Below are positions 52,950-60,866 of a stretch of DNA of 64,000 nucleotides, one piece after another. Location: the NCBI RefSeq assembly GCF_002101555.1, contig NZ_LQOL01000047.1:1-64000 (forward strand), in the 5' to 3' direction. Source of the DNA: Mycolicibacterium canariasense (GTDB lineage Bacteria > Actinomycetota > Actinomycetes > Mycobacteriales > Mycobacteriaceae). The notes beneath the pieces were generated by a model. The model saw only the letters and a list, made by a program, of their open reading frames with translations, had not been told where the DNA came from and searched no databases. The translations under genes were made by a program, and so were the position numbers. Each line of letters begins with the position of its first letter. The stretch's first letter is position 1.

Positions 52950-54164
52950 GTGTCTGACAACCGAATCGTCGTCTACAAGGGCCCGGGCAAGGTCGCCGTC
53001 GAGACGTTGCCCTATCCCAAACTCGAAGTCCCCGCCGAGGTCGCCGATGCGATGGGAATGAGTCGCAAGGCGGACCACGGCGTCATCCTCAAGTGCGTGT
53101 CGACCAACATCTGCGGGTCCGACCAGCACATGGTGCGCGGGCGCACCACCGCGCCGGTCGGCCAGACGCTCGGTCACGAGATCACCGGTGAGATCGTCGA
53201 AAAGGGTTCCGACGTCCAATTTCTCGACGTCGGCGACATCTGCTCGGTGCCGTTCAACATCGCCTGCGGACGCTGCCGCAACTGCCGCGAGGGCCAGACG
53301 GGCATCTGCCTGAACGTCAATCCTGCCCGGGCCGGGTCGGCCTACGGGTACGTCGACATGGGTGGCTGGCTCGGTGGGCAGGCCGACTACGTCATGGTGC
53401 CGTTCGCCGACTTCAACCTGCTCAAGTTCCCCGATCGTGATGCCGCGCTGGCCAAGATCCGCGATCTCACCATGTTGTCGGACATTTTCCCCACCGGCTA
53501 CCACGGAGCCAAGACCGCGGGCGTCACCACGGGGTCGACGGTGTACGTCGCCGGCGCCGGCCCGGTCGGTCTGGCCGCGGCGTACTCGGCGCACCTGCTC
53601 GGCGCCGCCGTGGTGATCGTCGGCGACCTCAATGCCGACCGGCTCAAGCAGGCCGAATCCTTCGGCTGCGAGACCGTCGACATCAGCGCCGATGCCACGC
53701 TGGAAGAACAGATCGCCGACATCCTGAACACCGATGAGGTGGACTGCGCCGTCGACGCGGTGGGATTCGAGGCCAGCGGTCACGGCCACGGCGCCGGGGA
53801 GCAGCCCGCCGCCGTGTTGAATTCGATCATGAACGTCACGCGCGCCGGCGGATCGTTGGGCATCCCCGGCCTGTACGTGACGGGCGATCCGGGCGGCACC
53901 GACGACGACGCCAAGCACGGCACGCTCAAGGTGCGCCTGGGCCTGGGCTGGGCCAAGAGCCACAGCTTCTACACCGGTCAGTGCCCGGTGCTGAAGTACA
54001 ACCGCGGTCTGATGATGAGCATCCTGCACGACAAGGCCCACATTGCGGATGCGGTGAACGCGACCGTCATCGGCCTGGACAAGGCACCGGAGGGGTACGC
54101 CGCGTTCGACTCGGGGGTGGCCCAGAAGTTCGTGCTCGACCCGCACGGCATGGTGCCGGCCTGA
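52950..54164 (+). CDS. fdhA: Glutathione-independent formaldehyde dehydrogenase
   Basis: A 404-residue zinc-dependent medium-chain dehydrogenase. It has the catalytic zinc region TNICGSDQHM and LGHEITGEI, the structural zinc CGRCRNCREGQTGIC, a GMSRKADHG insert and NAD loop GAGPVGLAAAYSAH. The layout follows Pseudomonas putida FdhA, which oxidises formaldehyde to formate with a tightly bound NAD. The GTG at 52950 is preceded by GGAG. It is absent from the matching M. tuberculosis segment, so it is an accessory detoxification or methylotrophy gene. Confidence 0.9.
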   Translation: MSDNRIVVYKGPGKVAVETLPYPKLEVPAEVADAMGMSRKADHGVILKCVSTNICGSDQHMVRGRTTAPVGQTLGHEITGEIVEKGSDVQFLDVGDICSVPFNIACGRCRNCREGQTGICLNVNPARAGSAYGYVDMGGWLGGQADYVMVPFADFNLLKFPDRDAALAKIRDLTMLSDIFPTGYHGAKTAGVTTGSTVYVAGAGPVGLAAAYSAHLLGAAVVIVGDLNADRLKQAESFGCETVDISADATLEEQIADILNTDEVDCAVDAVGFEASGHGHGAGEQPAAVLNSIMNVTRAGGSLGIPGLYVTGDPGGTDDDAKHGTLKVRLGLGWAKSHSFYTGQCPVLKYNRGLMMSILHDKAHIADAVNATVIGLDKAPEGYAAFDSGVAQKFVLDPHGMVPA

Positions 54165-54168
54165 CCCG

Positions 54169-54834
54169 TCACCGGGGCCGTACCACGATCTCGTGCACGT
54201 GGCCGTCCGGCGGGGTGGCCACCGCGTGTGCGACGAGTTCGGCGACGGTCTCCGGTCGCAGGAACCGGTGCGGCTGATAGTCCTTCTCCTCGTAGGCGAC
54301 CAGGTCGCGCTGCATCTCGGAGTCGGTACGGCCCGGGAACACCGACGTCACCCGTAGCGACGGTTCGTCGGCGCGCAGCGAATCGGCGAACGCCCGCAAC
54401 GCGAATTTGCTCGCCGAGTAGGACGCCATCCCGGCCGACACGGTGCGGCCGGCGCCGGAGTTGATGAACACCACGTGCCCGCGTGCGGCCCGCAGCGCCG
54501 GCAACAACGCCAGTGTCAGGGCCACCGCGCCGGTGACGTTCACCTCGAAGCTCGCTCGCCACTGCTCGGCGGTGGACTCGGCCACCCGCCCCGGATAGAG
54601 CACGCCGGCGTTGTGCACCAGCACGTCGAGTTCGGCCAGCACCTCGGTGGCGGACTCGATCGACTCCGGGTCGGTGAGCTCCAGCGGCCAGGTGGGGGCG
54701 CCGAGGCGCTCGGCGAGCGCGTCCAGGCGTGCCGACGGGCGGCCGGCCAGCAGCAGGGTGTGGGTGGGGGCGAGCGCGGCGGCGATGGCGGAACCGATAC
54801 CGCCGGCGGCACCGGTGATCAATGCGGTCGGCAC
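54169..54834 (-). CDS. Short-chain dehydrogenase/reductase
   Basis: A 221-residue classical SDR with the NAD(P) motif TGAAGGIG (7-14), LVHNAGVL and the catalytic SYSASKFAL (Tyr-x-x-x-Lys). Substrate unknown. The GTG at 54834 has TACCCT seven bases upstream on the minus strand, so it is probably leaderless. It is divergent from the glucosylglycerate hydrolase gene and convergent with fdhA, with stops 4 bases apart. Confidence 0.85.
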   Translation of the reverse strand: MPTALITGAAGGIGSAIAAALAPTHTLLLAGRPSARLDALAERLGAPTWPLELTDPESIESATEVLAELDVLVHNAGVLYPGRVAESTAEQWRASFEVNVTGAVALTLALLPALRAARGHVVFINSGAGRTVSAGMASYSASKFALRAFADSLRADEPSLRVTSVFPGRTDSEMQRDLVAYEEKDYQPHRFLRPETVAELVAHAVATPPDGHVHEIVVRPR

Positions 54835-54902
54835 AGTGTCGAGGGTAGCGATCTGCCCGGTCCAATCTGCACGATGCCGCCCGGCGTCGCATGATGGATG
54901 CG

Positions 54903-56243
54903 ATGCCACCCGATCCGAGCTTTGCGCCCACGCAGCTGGCCGCCCGCGCCGCCTATCTGCTGCGCGGTAACGACCTGGGCGTGATGACCACCGCGGCCCC
55001 GTTGCTGTACCCGCACATGTGGAGCTGGGATGCCGCGTTCGTCGCCATCGGTCTGGCGCCGCTGAGCGTCGAGCGGGCCGTCGTCGAACTGGACACGCTC
55101 CTGTCGGCGCAGTGGCGCAACGGCATGATTCCGCACATCGTCTTCGCCAACGGGGTCGACGGGTACTTCCCCGGGCCCGCCCGCTGGGCCACTTCGGCGC
55201 TGGCCGCCAACGCCTCACGGGTACGGCACACCTCGGGCATCACCCAGCCGCCGGTGCACGCCATCGCCGTGCAGCGGATCCTGGACCATGCCAAGACCAG
55301 GGGCCGCAGCACCCGGGCGGTGGCCGAGGCGTTCCTGGACCGGCGTTGGGCCGATCTGGTCCGCTGGCATCGCTGGCTGGCCGAGTGCCGCGACCAGCAG
55401 AGCCGCGGACGGGTCACGCTGTACCACGGCTGGGAATCCGGGATGGACAACTCGCCGCGCTGGGACAGCGCCTATGCCAACGTGATTCCCGGCAACGTGC
55501 CGGAATACCAGCGCGAGGACAACAAGATCAACACCGACGCCACCCAGCGCCCGTCGGACCTGGAGTACGACCGTTATCTGTGGCTGCTGGAGGAGATGAA
55601 GTCGGCCCGCTACGACGACGAGTTGCTACCCAAGGTGATGAGCTTCGCCGTGGAGGACGTGTTCGTCTCGGCGGTGTTCTCGGTGGCCTGCACCGTGCTG
55701 GCCGAGATCGGCGAGGACTACAAGCGCCCGCTCGCCGACGTCCGCGAGCTGTACTCGTGGGCCGACCGGTTCCGCACCGGCGTGGTCGAGACCGCCGATG
55801 AACGAACCGGCGCGGCAAGGGATTTCGATGTCCGGGCCGAGAAATGGGTGGCCACCGAGACCGTCGCGCAGTTCGCCCCGTTGTTGTGCGGCGGGCTGCC
55901 GCACGACAAGGAACGCGCCCTGCTGAAACTGCTTGAGGGGCCGCGCTTCTGCGGTCACCCGGACCTGAAGTACGCGCTGATCCCGTCCACCTCGCCGGTG
56001 TCCCGGGACTTCCGGCCGCGCGAGTACTGGCGGGGTCCGGTGTGGCCGGTGATGACGTGGCTGTTCTCGTGGTGCTTCGCCCGGCGCGGCTGGGCCGAGC
56101 GGTCGTCGGTGCTGCGCCGGGAAGGTCTGCGCCAAGCCAGCGACGGCACCTTCGCCGAGTACTACGAGCCGTTCACCGGCGAGCCGCTCGGCAGCATGCA
56201 GCAGTCCTGGACGGCGGCCGCCGTGCTGGACTGGCTGGGCTAG
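54903..56243 (+). CDS. ggh: Glucosylglycerate hydrolase (GH63)
   Basis: A 446-residue alpha-glycosidase, the same length as the characterised M. hassiacum enzyme. Catalytic residues fall at the known positions: Asp182 in GMDNSPRWD and Glu419 in FAEYYEPFTGEP. It cleaves glucosylglycerate, a compatible solute stored under nitrogen limitation, to glucose and glycerate. The ATG at 54903 gives the standard start MPPDPSFAPTQL. The gene occurs mainly in rapid-growing mycobacteria. Its stop overlaps the convergent MarR stop. Confidence 0.93.
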   Translation: MPPDPSFAPTQLAARAAYLLRGNDLGVMTTAAPLLYPHMWSWDAAFVAIGLAPLSVERAVVELDTLLSAQWRNGMIPHIVFANGVDGYFPGPARWATSALAANASRVRHTSGITQPPVHAIAVQRILDHAKTRGRSTRAVAEAFLDRRWADLVRWHRWLAECRDQQSRGRVTLYHGWESGMDNSPRWDSAYANVIPGNVPEYQREDNKINTDATQRPSDLEYDRYLWLLEEMKSARYDDELLPKVMSFAVEDVFVSAVFSVACTVLAEIGEDYKRPLADVRELYSWADRFRTGVVETADERTGAARDFDVRAEKWVATETVAQFAPLLCGGLPHDKERALLKLLEGPRFCGHPDLKYALIPSTSPVSRDFRPREYWRGPVWPVMTWLFSWCFARRGWAERSSVLRREGLRQASDGTFAEYYEPFTGEPLGSMQQSWTAAAVLDWLG

Positions 56244-56707
56244 GTGGTCTTCTCGACCGGGGCCTGGTCGGCGAGCCGGTCCAGGGAGCCCAACGCGGCG
56301 GCCAGGGTGTGCTGATCGTCCTCGCTGAGCTTGCCGACCAGCTCGGCCAGGAACGACCGCCGGGCCTCCAGCGCCTCGCGGTGCTGAACCAGCCCGCGCG
56401 GGGTCACCTCGACCAGCACGGCGCGCAGGTCCGACGGATCACGCGACCGCTTGACCAAGCCCAGTTTCTCCAGCCGGCGGATCGCCACGGTGGTGGTCGG
56501 GGTGCGGACCCGCTCGTGCGCGGCCAGCTCGGTCATCCGGATGGGACCGCAGTCGAGCAGGGTCAGCAGGATCGACAATTGAGCCAGCGTGAGGTCGCCG
56601 GCCTGACCCTTGTTGGTGTCGCCGCGACGCAGCACGGAGAACAGCTTGGAGAGCACCCGCTGGAGCTCTCCGGCCAGCTCAGCGACCTGCGGTTCGGTCT
56701 CGACCAT
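56240..56707 (-). CDS. MarR-family transcriptional regulator (Rv0042c type)
   Basis: A 155-residue winged-helix protein with LTLAQLSILLTLLDCGPIRM, MTELAAHERVRTPTTTVAIR (recognition helix) and DPSDLRAVLVEVTPRG (wing). It should bind DNA as a dimer and sense a small ligand. Target genes are unknown; it may regulate the neighbouring hydrolase or transporter. It starts at the ATG at 56707. Confidence 0.88.
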   Translation of the reverse strand: MVETEPQVAELAGELQRVLSKLFSVLRRGDTNKGQAGDLTLAQLSILLTLLDCGPIRMTELAAHERVRTPTTTVAIRRLEKLGLVKRSRDPSDLRAVLVEVTPRGLVQHREALEARRSFLAELVGKLSEDDQHTLAAALGSLDRLADQAPVEKTT

Positions 56708-56776
56708 AATTCGCTAGTCTAACCTGTCGGGGCCTGCCAGGTCGGTTCCGCGCCGATTTTCCTCACCACGACGCCC

Positions 56777-57538
56777 TCACAGCACCTGCGAGAGGAAGCG
56801 GCGTAACCGGTCGGTTTCGGCGGCCTCGAAGATCTGCTCCGGCGGGCCGGATTCGACCACCTTGCCGTGGTCCATGAACACCACCGCGTCGGCGGTGGAC
56901 CGGGCGAAGCCCATCTCATGGGTGACCACCACCATGGTCATCCCGCCGGAGCCGAGTTCGGCGATGAGTTCCAGGATGCCCTTGACCAATTCGGGGTCCA
57001 GTGCGGAGGTGGCCTCGTCGAAGAACATCACCTGCGGCGACATCGCCAGCGCCCGGGCGATGGCCACCCGCTGCTGTTGGCCGCCGGACAGTGTCGACGG
57101 ACGCACATCGGCCTTGTGCCGCAGGCCAACCCGATCCAGCTGAGCCAGTCCCAGCTCGCGGGCGGCGTCGGCGGACATGCCCTTGAGCTTGCGCGGTGCC
57201 AGCGTGACGTTGTCCAGCACCGTGCGGTGCGGAAACAGGTTGAACTGCTGGAACACCATGCCGATTCGTTGCCGCAGCGCATCCGGATTGTCGGCCAGCA
57301 CCGACCGGCCGTCGAGCAGGATGTCGCCCCGGTCCGGTTCGTAGAGCCGGTTCAGGGTGCGCAGCAGCGTCGACTTCCCCGACCCGGACGGTCCGATCAC
57401 CACGGCGGTGCTGCCCGCGGGCACCTGCAGGTCCACCCCGCGCAGCACCGCGTTGGGTCCGAACGACAGGTGGATGTCCTTGGCGCCCAGGGAAACCGCG
57501 ATTTTCCCCGTCGCTTCGCTCGCCCCTGGATCGGCCAT
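56777..57538 (-). CDS. Polar amino-acid ABC transporter ATP-binding protein
   Basis: A 253-residue ATPase with Walker A GPSGSGKST, Q loop VFQQFNLFPHRTVLDNV, signature LSGGQQQRVAIARAL, Walker B VMFFDEATSALD and switch His in VVTHEMGFA. It belongs to the GlnQ/HisP group. It overlaps its permease gene by four bases (ATGA) and is translated after it. Confidence 0.95.
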   Translation of the reverse strand: MADPGASEATGKIAVSLGAKDIHLSFGPNAVLRGVDLQVPAGSTAVVIGPSGSGKSTLLRTLNRLYEPDRGDILLDGRSVLADNPDALRQRIGMVFQQFNLFPHRTVLDNVTLAPRKLKGMSADAARELGLAQLDRVGLRHKADVRPSTLSGGQQQRVAIARALAMSPQVMFFDEATSALDPELVKGILELIAELGSGGMTMVVVTHEMGFARSTADAVVFMDHGKVVESGPPEQIFEAAETDRLRRFLSQVL

Positions 57539-59298
57539 CAGATCATCTCCTCTTGCACCGGGGCCGGCTGGCGTCCGGTGCGCAACCGCTCGTCGATGAG
57601 GTTCACCACGTGGGTCAGTGGGATGGTCAGCATCAGATAGAACAATCCGGCCGCCACCAACGGGGACAGGTTTCCGGTCTGGGCATTGAGGTCACGGCCC
57701 ACCTGGAACAGCTCCCGCTGGTTGGCCACCAGCCCCAGGAAGTACACCAGCGAGGACGCCTTGAGCAGTGAGATAAATTGATTCACCAGCGCCGGGAGCA
57801 CCCGACGCACGCCCTGGGGCACCACCACCAGCCGCATCGACGAGCGGTAGCTGAACCCCAGCGCCCGCGACGCCTCCAGCTGACCGGCCTCCACGCTCTG
57901 AATGCCGGACCGGAAGATCTCGCCCACGTAGGCCGCCGACATCAAACCCAGCGCGGCAATCCCCAACGGGTACGGGTTGTTTCCGGTCAGCCCGCCGACG
58001 ACGGGCCCGACACCCAGCCCGATCACCAGGATGATGACCACCTCGGGCAGACCGCGGAAGATATCGGTGTACACCCGCGCCGGCCAGCGCAGCCACCGGG
58101 AGCGCGAGATACCCGCCATGGCGAGTACCAACCCGAGCAGGACGCCGATGACGGCGGCGCAGGCGGTGAGGATCAGCGTGTTCGGCAGGCCGGTCTTGAA
58201 CAGGTCCGGGATGGCCTGCCGGTACAGATCCCAGTCCAGGAAGGCCGCACCGAGTTGCGCCAGAGTCGATTTGGGTGCCGCCCCGCCGGTGGCGGGGGCG
58301 CCGGCATGCTGGGCGGCGATCGCCGCGAAGTCCGGAAGCTGCGGGACGGGAGCGGCTTTCGAGCCCGGCTTCCAGCCCGGCGGCAGCGCCCGGGGCACCC
58401 AGTCGGAGTACAACCTGGCCCAGGTGCCGTCGGCGATCACCGCATCCAGGCCGGCGTTGAGCGCGTCGATCAGCGGCTTGTTCTCCTTGGCGACGGCCCA
58501 CGCCACGAAGTTGTCCAGGCTGAAGGTGTTCTCGACGATGACCGTCGGATCTCCGGCCTGCACCGTGCCGACGGCCTGTTGCGACGGCGCCACCCAGGCG
58601 TCGATCTGGCGGGTCTTCAGACTGGCGTAGACGGTGTTGTAGTCCGGGAACTTCACCGGATCCAGGTGCAGGGTGTCGACGACATACGCCTCCTGCACGG
58701 TGCCCTGCACGACACCGATGCGCTGCCCCTTCGCCAGCTGGGAGAAGCCGGTGATGGGTGATCCGGTCGGCACGACCAGCGAGAAATAGCCGAAGTCATA
58801 GCCATTGGTGAACCCGACGGTCTTGCGCCGGGCGTCGGTGGTGGTGATCGACGAGGAGCCGACGTCGAAGCGCCGGGACGCCACCTGCGCCAGCAGCCCG
58901 GAGAAATCGGTGCCGACGAAGTTGATCTTCAACCCGACCCGGTCGGCGACAGCGCGCAGCAGCTCGTTGTCGAATCCGGTGAACTGCCCCTTGGCGTCGA
59001 TGCAGATGCTGGGCGGCGCGTCGGACAGGGTGCCGACGGTGAGCACGCCGGGAACGCCGAGCCCGAGCGCCTGCACGTCGATGTTCTGCAGAGGTTCTAC
59101 CGAAGCCGTGGTGTATTTGTCCGCGCCGGGGCCCTTTGCGGCCGCGGCCAGGTTGGTCGGCAGCGCGCTGGCACTGTCGACGCCGGGTGGGGCGCACTGG
59201 TCGGCGTTCGCGGGGGCGGCCAGCGCCAGCCCACCCGCCATCAACGCCACCAGGACGCAGACCACCGCCCGGAGAATGCGGTTCGGTACAGACGTCAT
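57538..59298 (-). CDS. Amino-acid ABC transporter: substrate-binding domain fused to permease
   Basis: A 586-residue fusion. A signal peptide (about 7-32, ending PANADQ) leads to a family 3 solute-binding domain (about 82-305) and then a HisM/GlnP-type permease (about 365-575) with four or five helices and the EAA loop (EASRALGFSYRSSMRLVVVP). Fused binding-permease proteins of this kind take up glutamate, glutamine or other polar amino acids. The substrate is not shown by sequence. One subunit thus captures and translocates, and the next gene powers it. Confidence 0.92.
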   Translation of the reverse strand: MTSVPNRILRAVVCVLVALMAGGLALAAPANADQCAPPGVDSASALPTNLAAAAKGPGADKYTTASVEPLQNIDVQALGLGVPGVLTVGTLSDAPPSICIDAKGQFTGFDNELLRAVADRVGLKINFVGTDFSGLLAQVASRRFDVGSSSITTTDARRKTVGFTNGYDFGYFSLVVPTGSPITGFSQLAKGQRIGVVQGTVQEAYVVDTLHLDPVKFPDYNTVYASLKTRQIDAWVAPSQQAVGTVQAGDPTVIVENTFSLDNFVAWAVAKENKPLIDALNAGLDAVIADGTWARLYSDWVPRALPPGWKPGSKAAPVPQLPDFAAIAAQHAGAPATGGAAPKSTLAQLGAAFLDWDLYRQAIPDLFKTGLPNTLILTACAAVIGVLLGLVLAMAGISRSRWLRWPARVYTDIFRGLPEVVIILVIGLGVGPVVGGLTGNNPYPLGIAALGLMSAAYVGEIFRSGIQSVEAGQLEASRALGFSYRSSMRLVVVPQGVRRVLPALVNQFISLLKASSLVYFLGLVANQRELFQVGRDLNAQTGNLSPLVAAGLFYLMLTIPLTHVVNLIDERLRTGRQPAPVQEEMI

Positions 59299-59380
59299 CG
59301 TGGAAACCTAACCGGTCGATGGCCGACGGCGAACGCTTCGGCTCACGCGGGGTTCATTTGGCCGCAGGTCGGGGCGCGGG

Positions 59381-60043
59381 TCAGTCGCGGCCGGACGGGA
59401 GCACCGGGGCGAGCACCCCCCGCCGCACCAGCTCGGCGAGCATCGCCCGGCCCATCAGTGCCGCACCCGTCTGGCACGCGGCGCGCGCGGCGTCCGGGTC
59501 ACCGTCGGCGATGGCGTTGGTCTCGCTTTCGTAGAGCTGCAGCAGTGCGGGCCCGGCGTGCAGATGGTCGGCCCAGAACGCGCGCGGGATGAAGGTCTGC
59601 GAGGCGGCGATCGCGGCCTGCAACCGGGGCCCGGCGTGCTGTTCGGTCAGCAGCCGCCGATACTCCCATGCGATGTCGTGGAAGTTCTCCGGCCGCAACT
59701 GCGCGGTCAGGTCCTTGAGCCGCGCGATGGTCGCCGCGGTGGCCTCGGCGGCCGCCCCCGCGGATACCAGCCCGTTGAGCACCCCGAACAGGTGGTAGTG
59801 CTCCAGCAGCACGTGTGCGTCGAAGCGCGCGATGAACGCGCCGCGGTGGTAGCGGGTGGTCACGATGCCGTCGTGTTCCAGCTGGGCCACCGCTTCTTGG
59901 ACCGGTACCCGGCTCACCCCGAGGGACGCGGCAAGGTCGTTGCGGTCCAGCCGATCTCCGGACCGCAGCTTTCCGGTCAGGATCAGCTGTGCGACGTGCC
60001 CGACGACCTGTTCGCGCTCGTTGACGCCATACCGCTTGGGCAA
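59381..60043 (-). CDS. GntR-family regulator with FCD domain (Rv0043c type)
   Basis: A 220-residue protein. The winged helix (about 10-70) includes LRSGDRLDRNDLAASLGVSR and VPVQEAVAQLEHDGIV. The FCD ligand domain (about 80-205) is all-helical; the His residues that usually bind metal are partly present (HLHAG). It starts at a TTG at 60043, one base after the upstream gene's stop. It may control the oxidoreductase next to it or the ABC transporter downstream. Confidence 0.87.
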   Translation of the reverse strand: MPKRYGVNEREQVVGHVAQLILTGKLRSGDRLDRNDLAASLGVSRVPVQEAVAQLEHDGIVTTRYHRGAFIARFDAHVLLEHYHLFGVLNGLVSAGAAAEATAATIARLKDLTAQLRPENFHDIAWEYRRLLTEQHAGPRLQAAIAASQTFIPRAFWADHLHAGPALLQLYESETNAIADGDPDAARAACQTGAALMGRAMLAELVRRGVLAPVLPSGRD

Positions 60044-60044
60044 G

Positions 60045-60821
60045 TCAGCCCCGGCTGTCGCGCCACCGGACCAGCTCTTCGGCGTCCGACAGGTCGTAGT
60101 CCGGGCCGTTGACGCCGACGGTCAGCAGCGAAACCCCCAGCGCGGTCAGCGCTTCGGCGTTGGCGATCAACCCGTTACCGCTGCGGTCCACGCCGGCGGA
60201 CCGTTCGATGGCGCCCGGGTCGCGGCCGGCGTCGGCGCAGTGCCGGTCCAGCACCGCGGCCTTGTCCGGATAGCTTTCCGCGGTGGTGAAACCGTGCCAG
60301 ATGTGCGCGTACTGTGCGACGAGTTTGAGCGTCTTGCGTTCGCCCTGGCCGCCGATCAGGATCGGGATGTCGCGCACCGGCTGGGGGTTGAGCTTGCCCA
60401 GCCGCGACGTGATACGCGGCATGGCGGCGGCCAGGTCATCGAGTCTGCTTCCCGCCGTGCCGAATTCGTAGCCGTACTCGTCGTAGTCCTTCTCCTTCCA
60501 GCCGGACCCGATGCCCAGGATCAGCCGGCCGTCGGAGATGTTGTCGACGGTGCGGGCCATGTCGGCCAGCAGCTCGGGATTGCGGTAGGAGTTGCAGGTG
60601 ACCAGCGCGCCGATCTCGATACGCGAGGTCTGCTCGGCCCAGGCGGCCAGCATGGTCCAGCATTCGTAGTGCGCCCCGTCCGGGTCACCGTACAACGGGA
60701 AGAAGTGATCCCAGTTGAAGGCGATGTCCACACCGAGGTCCTCACAGCGGCGCACCGCGTCGCGGATGTGACCGTAGTTGGGGGAGTGCTGGGGCTGCAG
60801 CTGGACACCGATCCGAGTCAT
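60045..60821 (-). CDS. LLM-class F420-dependent oxidoreductase (Rv0044c type)
   Basis: A 258-residue luciferase-like protein with the start MTRIGVQLQPQHS, IEIGALVTCNSYRNPELLAD (non-prolyl cis bond area), GRLILGIGSGWKEKDYDEYG and PILIGGQGERKTLKLV. In actinobacteria this class uses coenzyme F420. Substrate unknown. It is one base from the GntR gene, so they are a pair. Confidence 0.88.
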   Translation of the reverse strand: MTRIGVQLQPQHSPNYGHIRDAVRRCEDLGVDIAFNWDHFFPLYGDPDGAHYECWTMLAAWAEQTSRIEIGALVTCNSYRNPELLADMARTVDNISDGRLILGIGSGWKEKDYDEYGYEFGTAGSRLDDLAAAMPRITSRLGKLNPQPVRDIPILIGGQGERKTLKLVAQYAHIWHGFTTAESYPDKAAVLDRHCADAGRDPGAIERSAGVDRSGNGLIANAEALTALGVSLLTVGVNGPDYDLSDAEELVRWRDSRG

Positions 60822-60866
60822 GACCTCAACCGTAGCCCTCCGCGGCGTTTTCCAAACGCGTCGGAT

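Noticed and set aside
52192..53061. A long plus-strand frame crossing the end of leuS into fdhA
   Set aside because: It is an out-of-frame shadow of both genes. Only the short ATG frame at 52823 was kept, and at low confidence.
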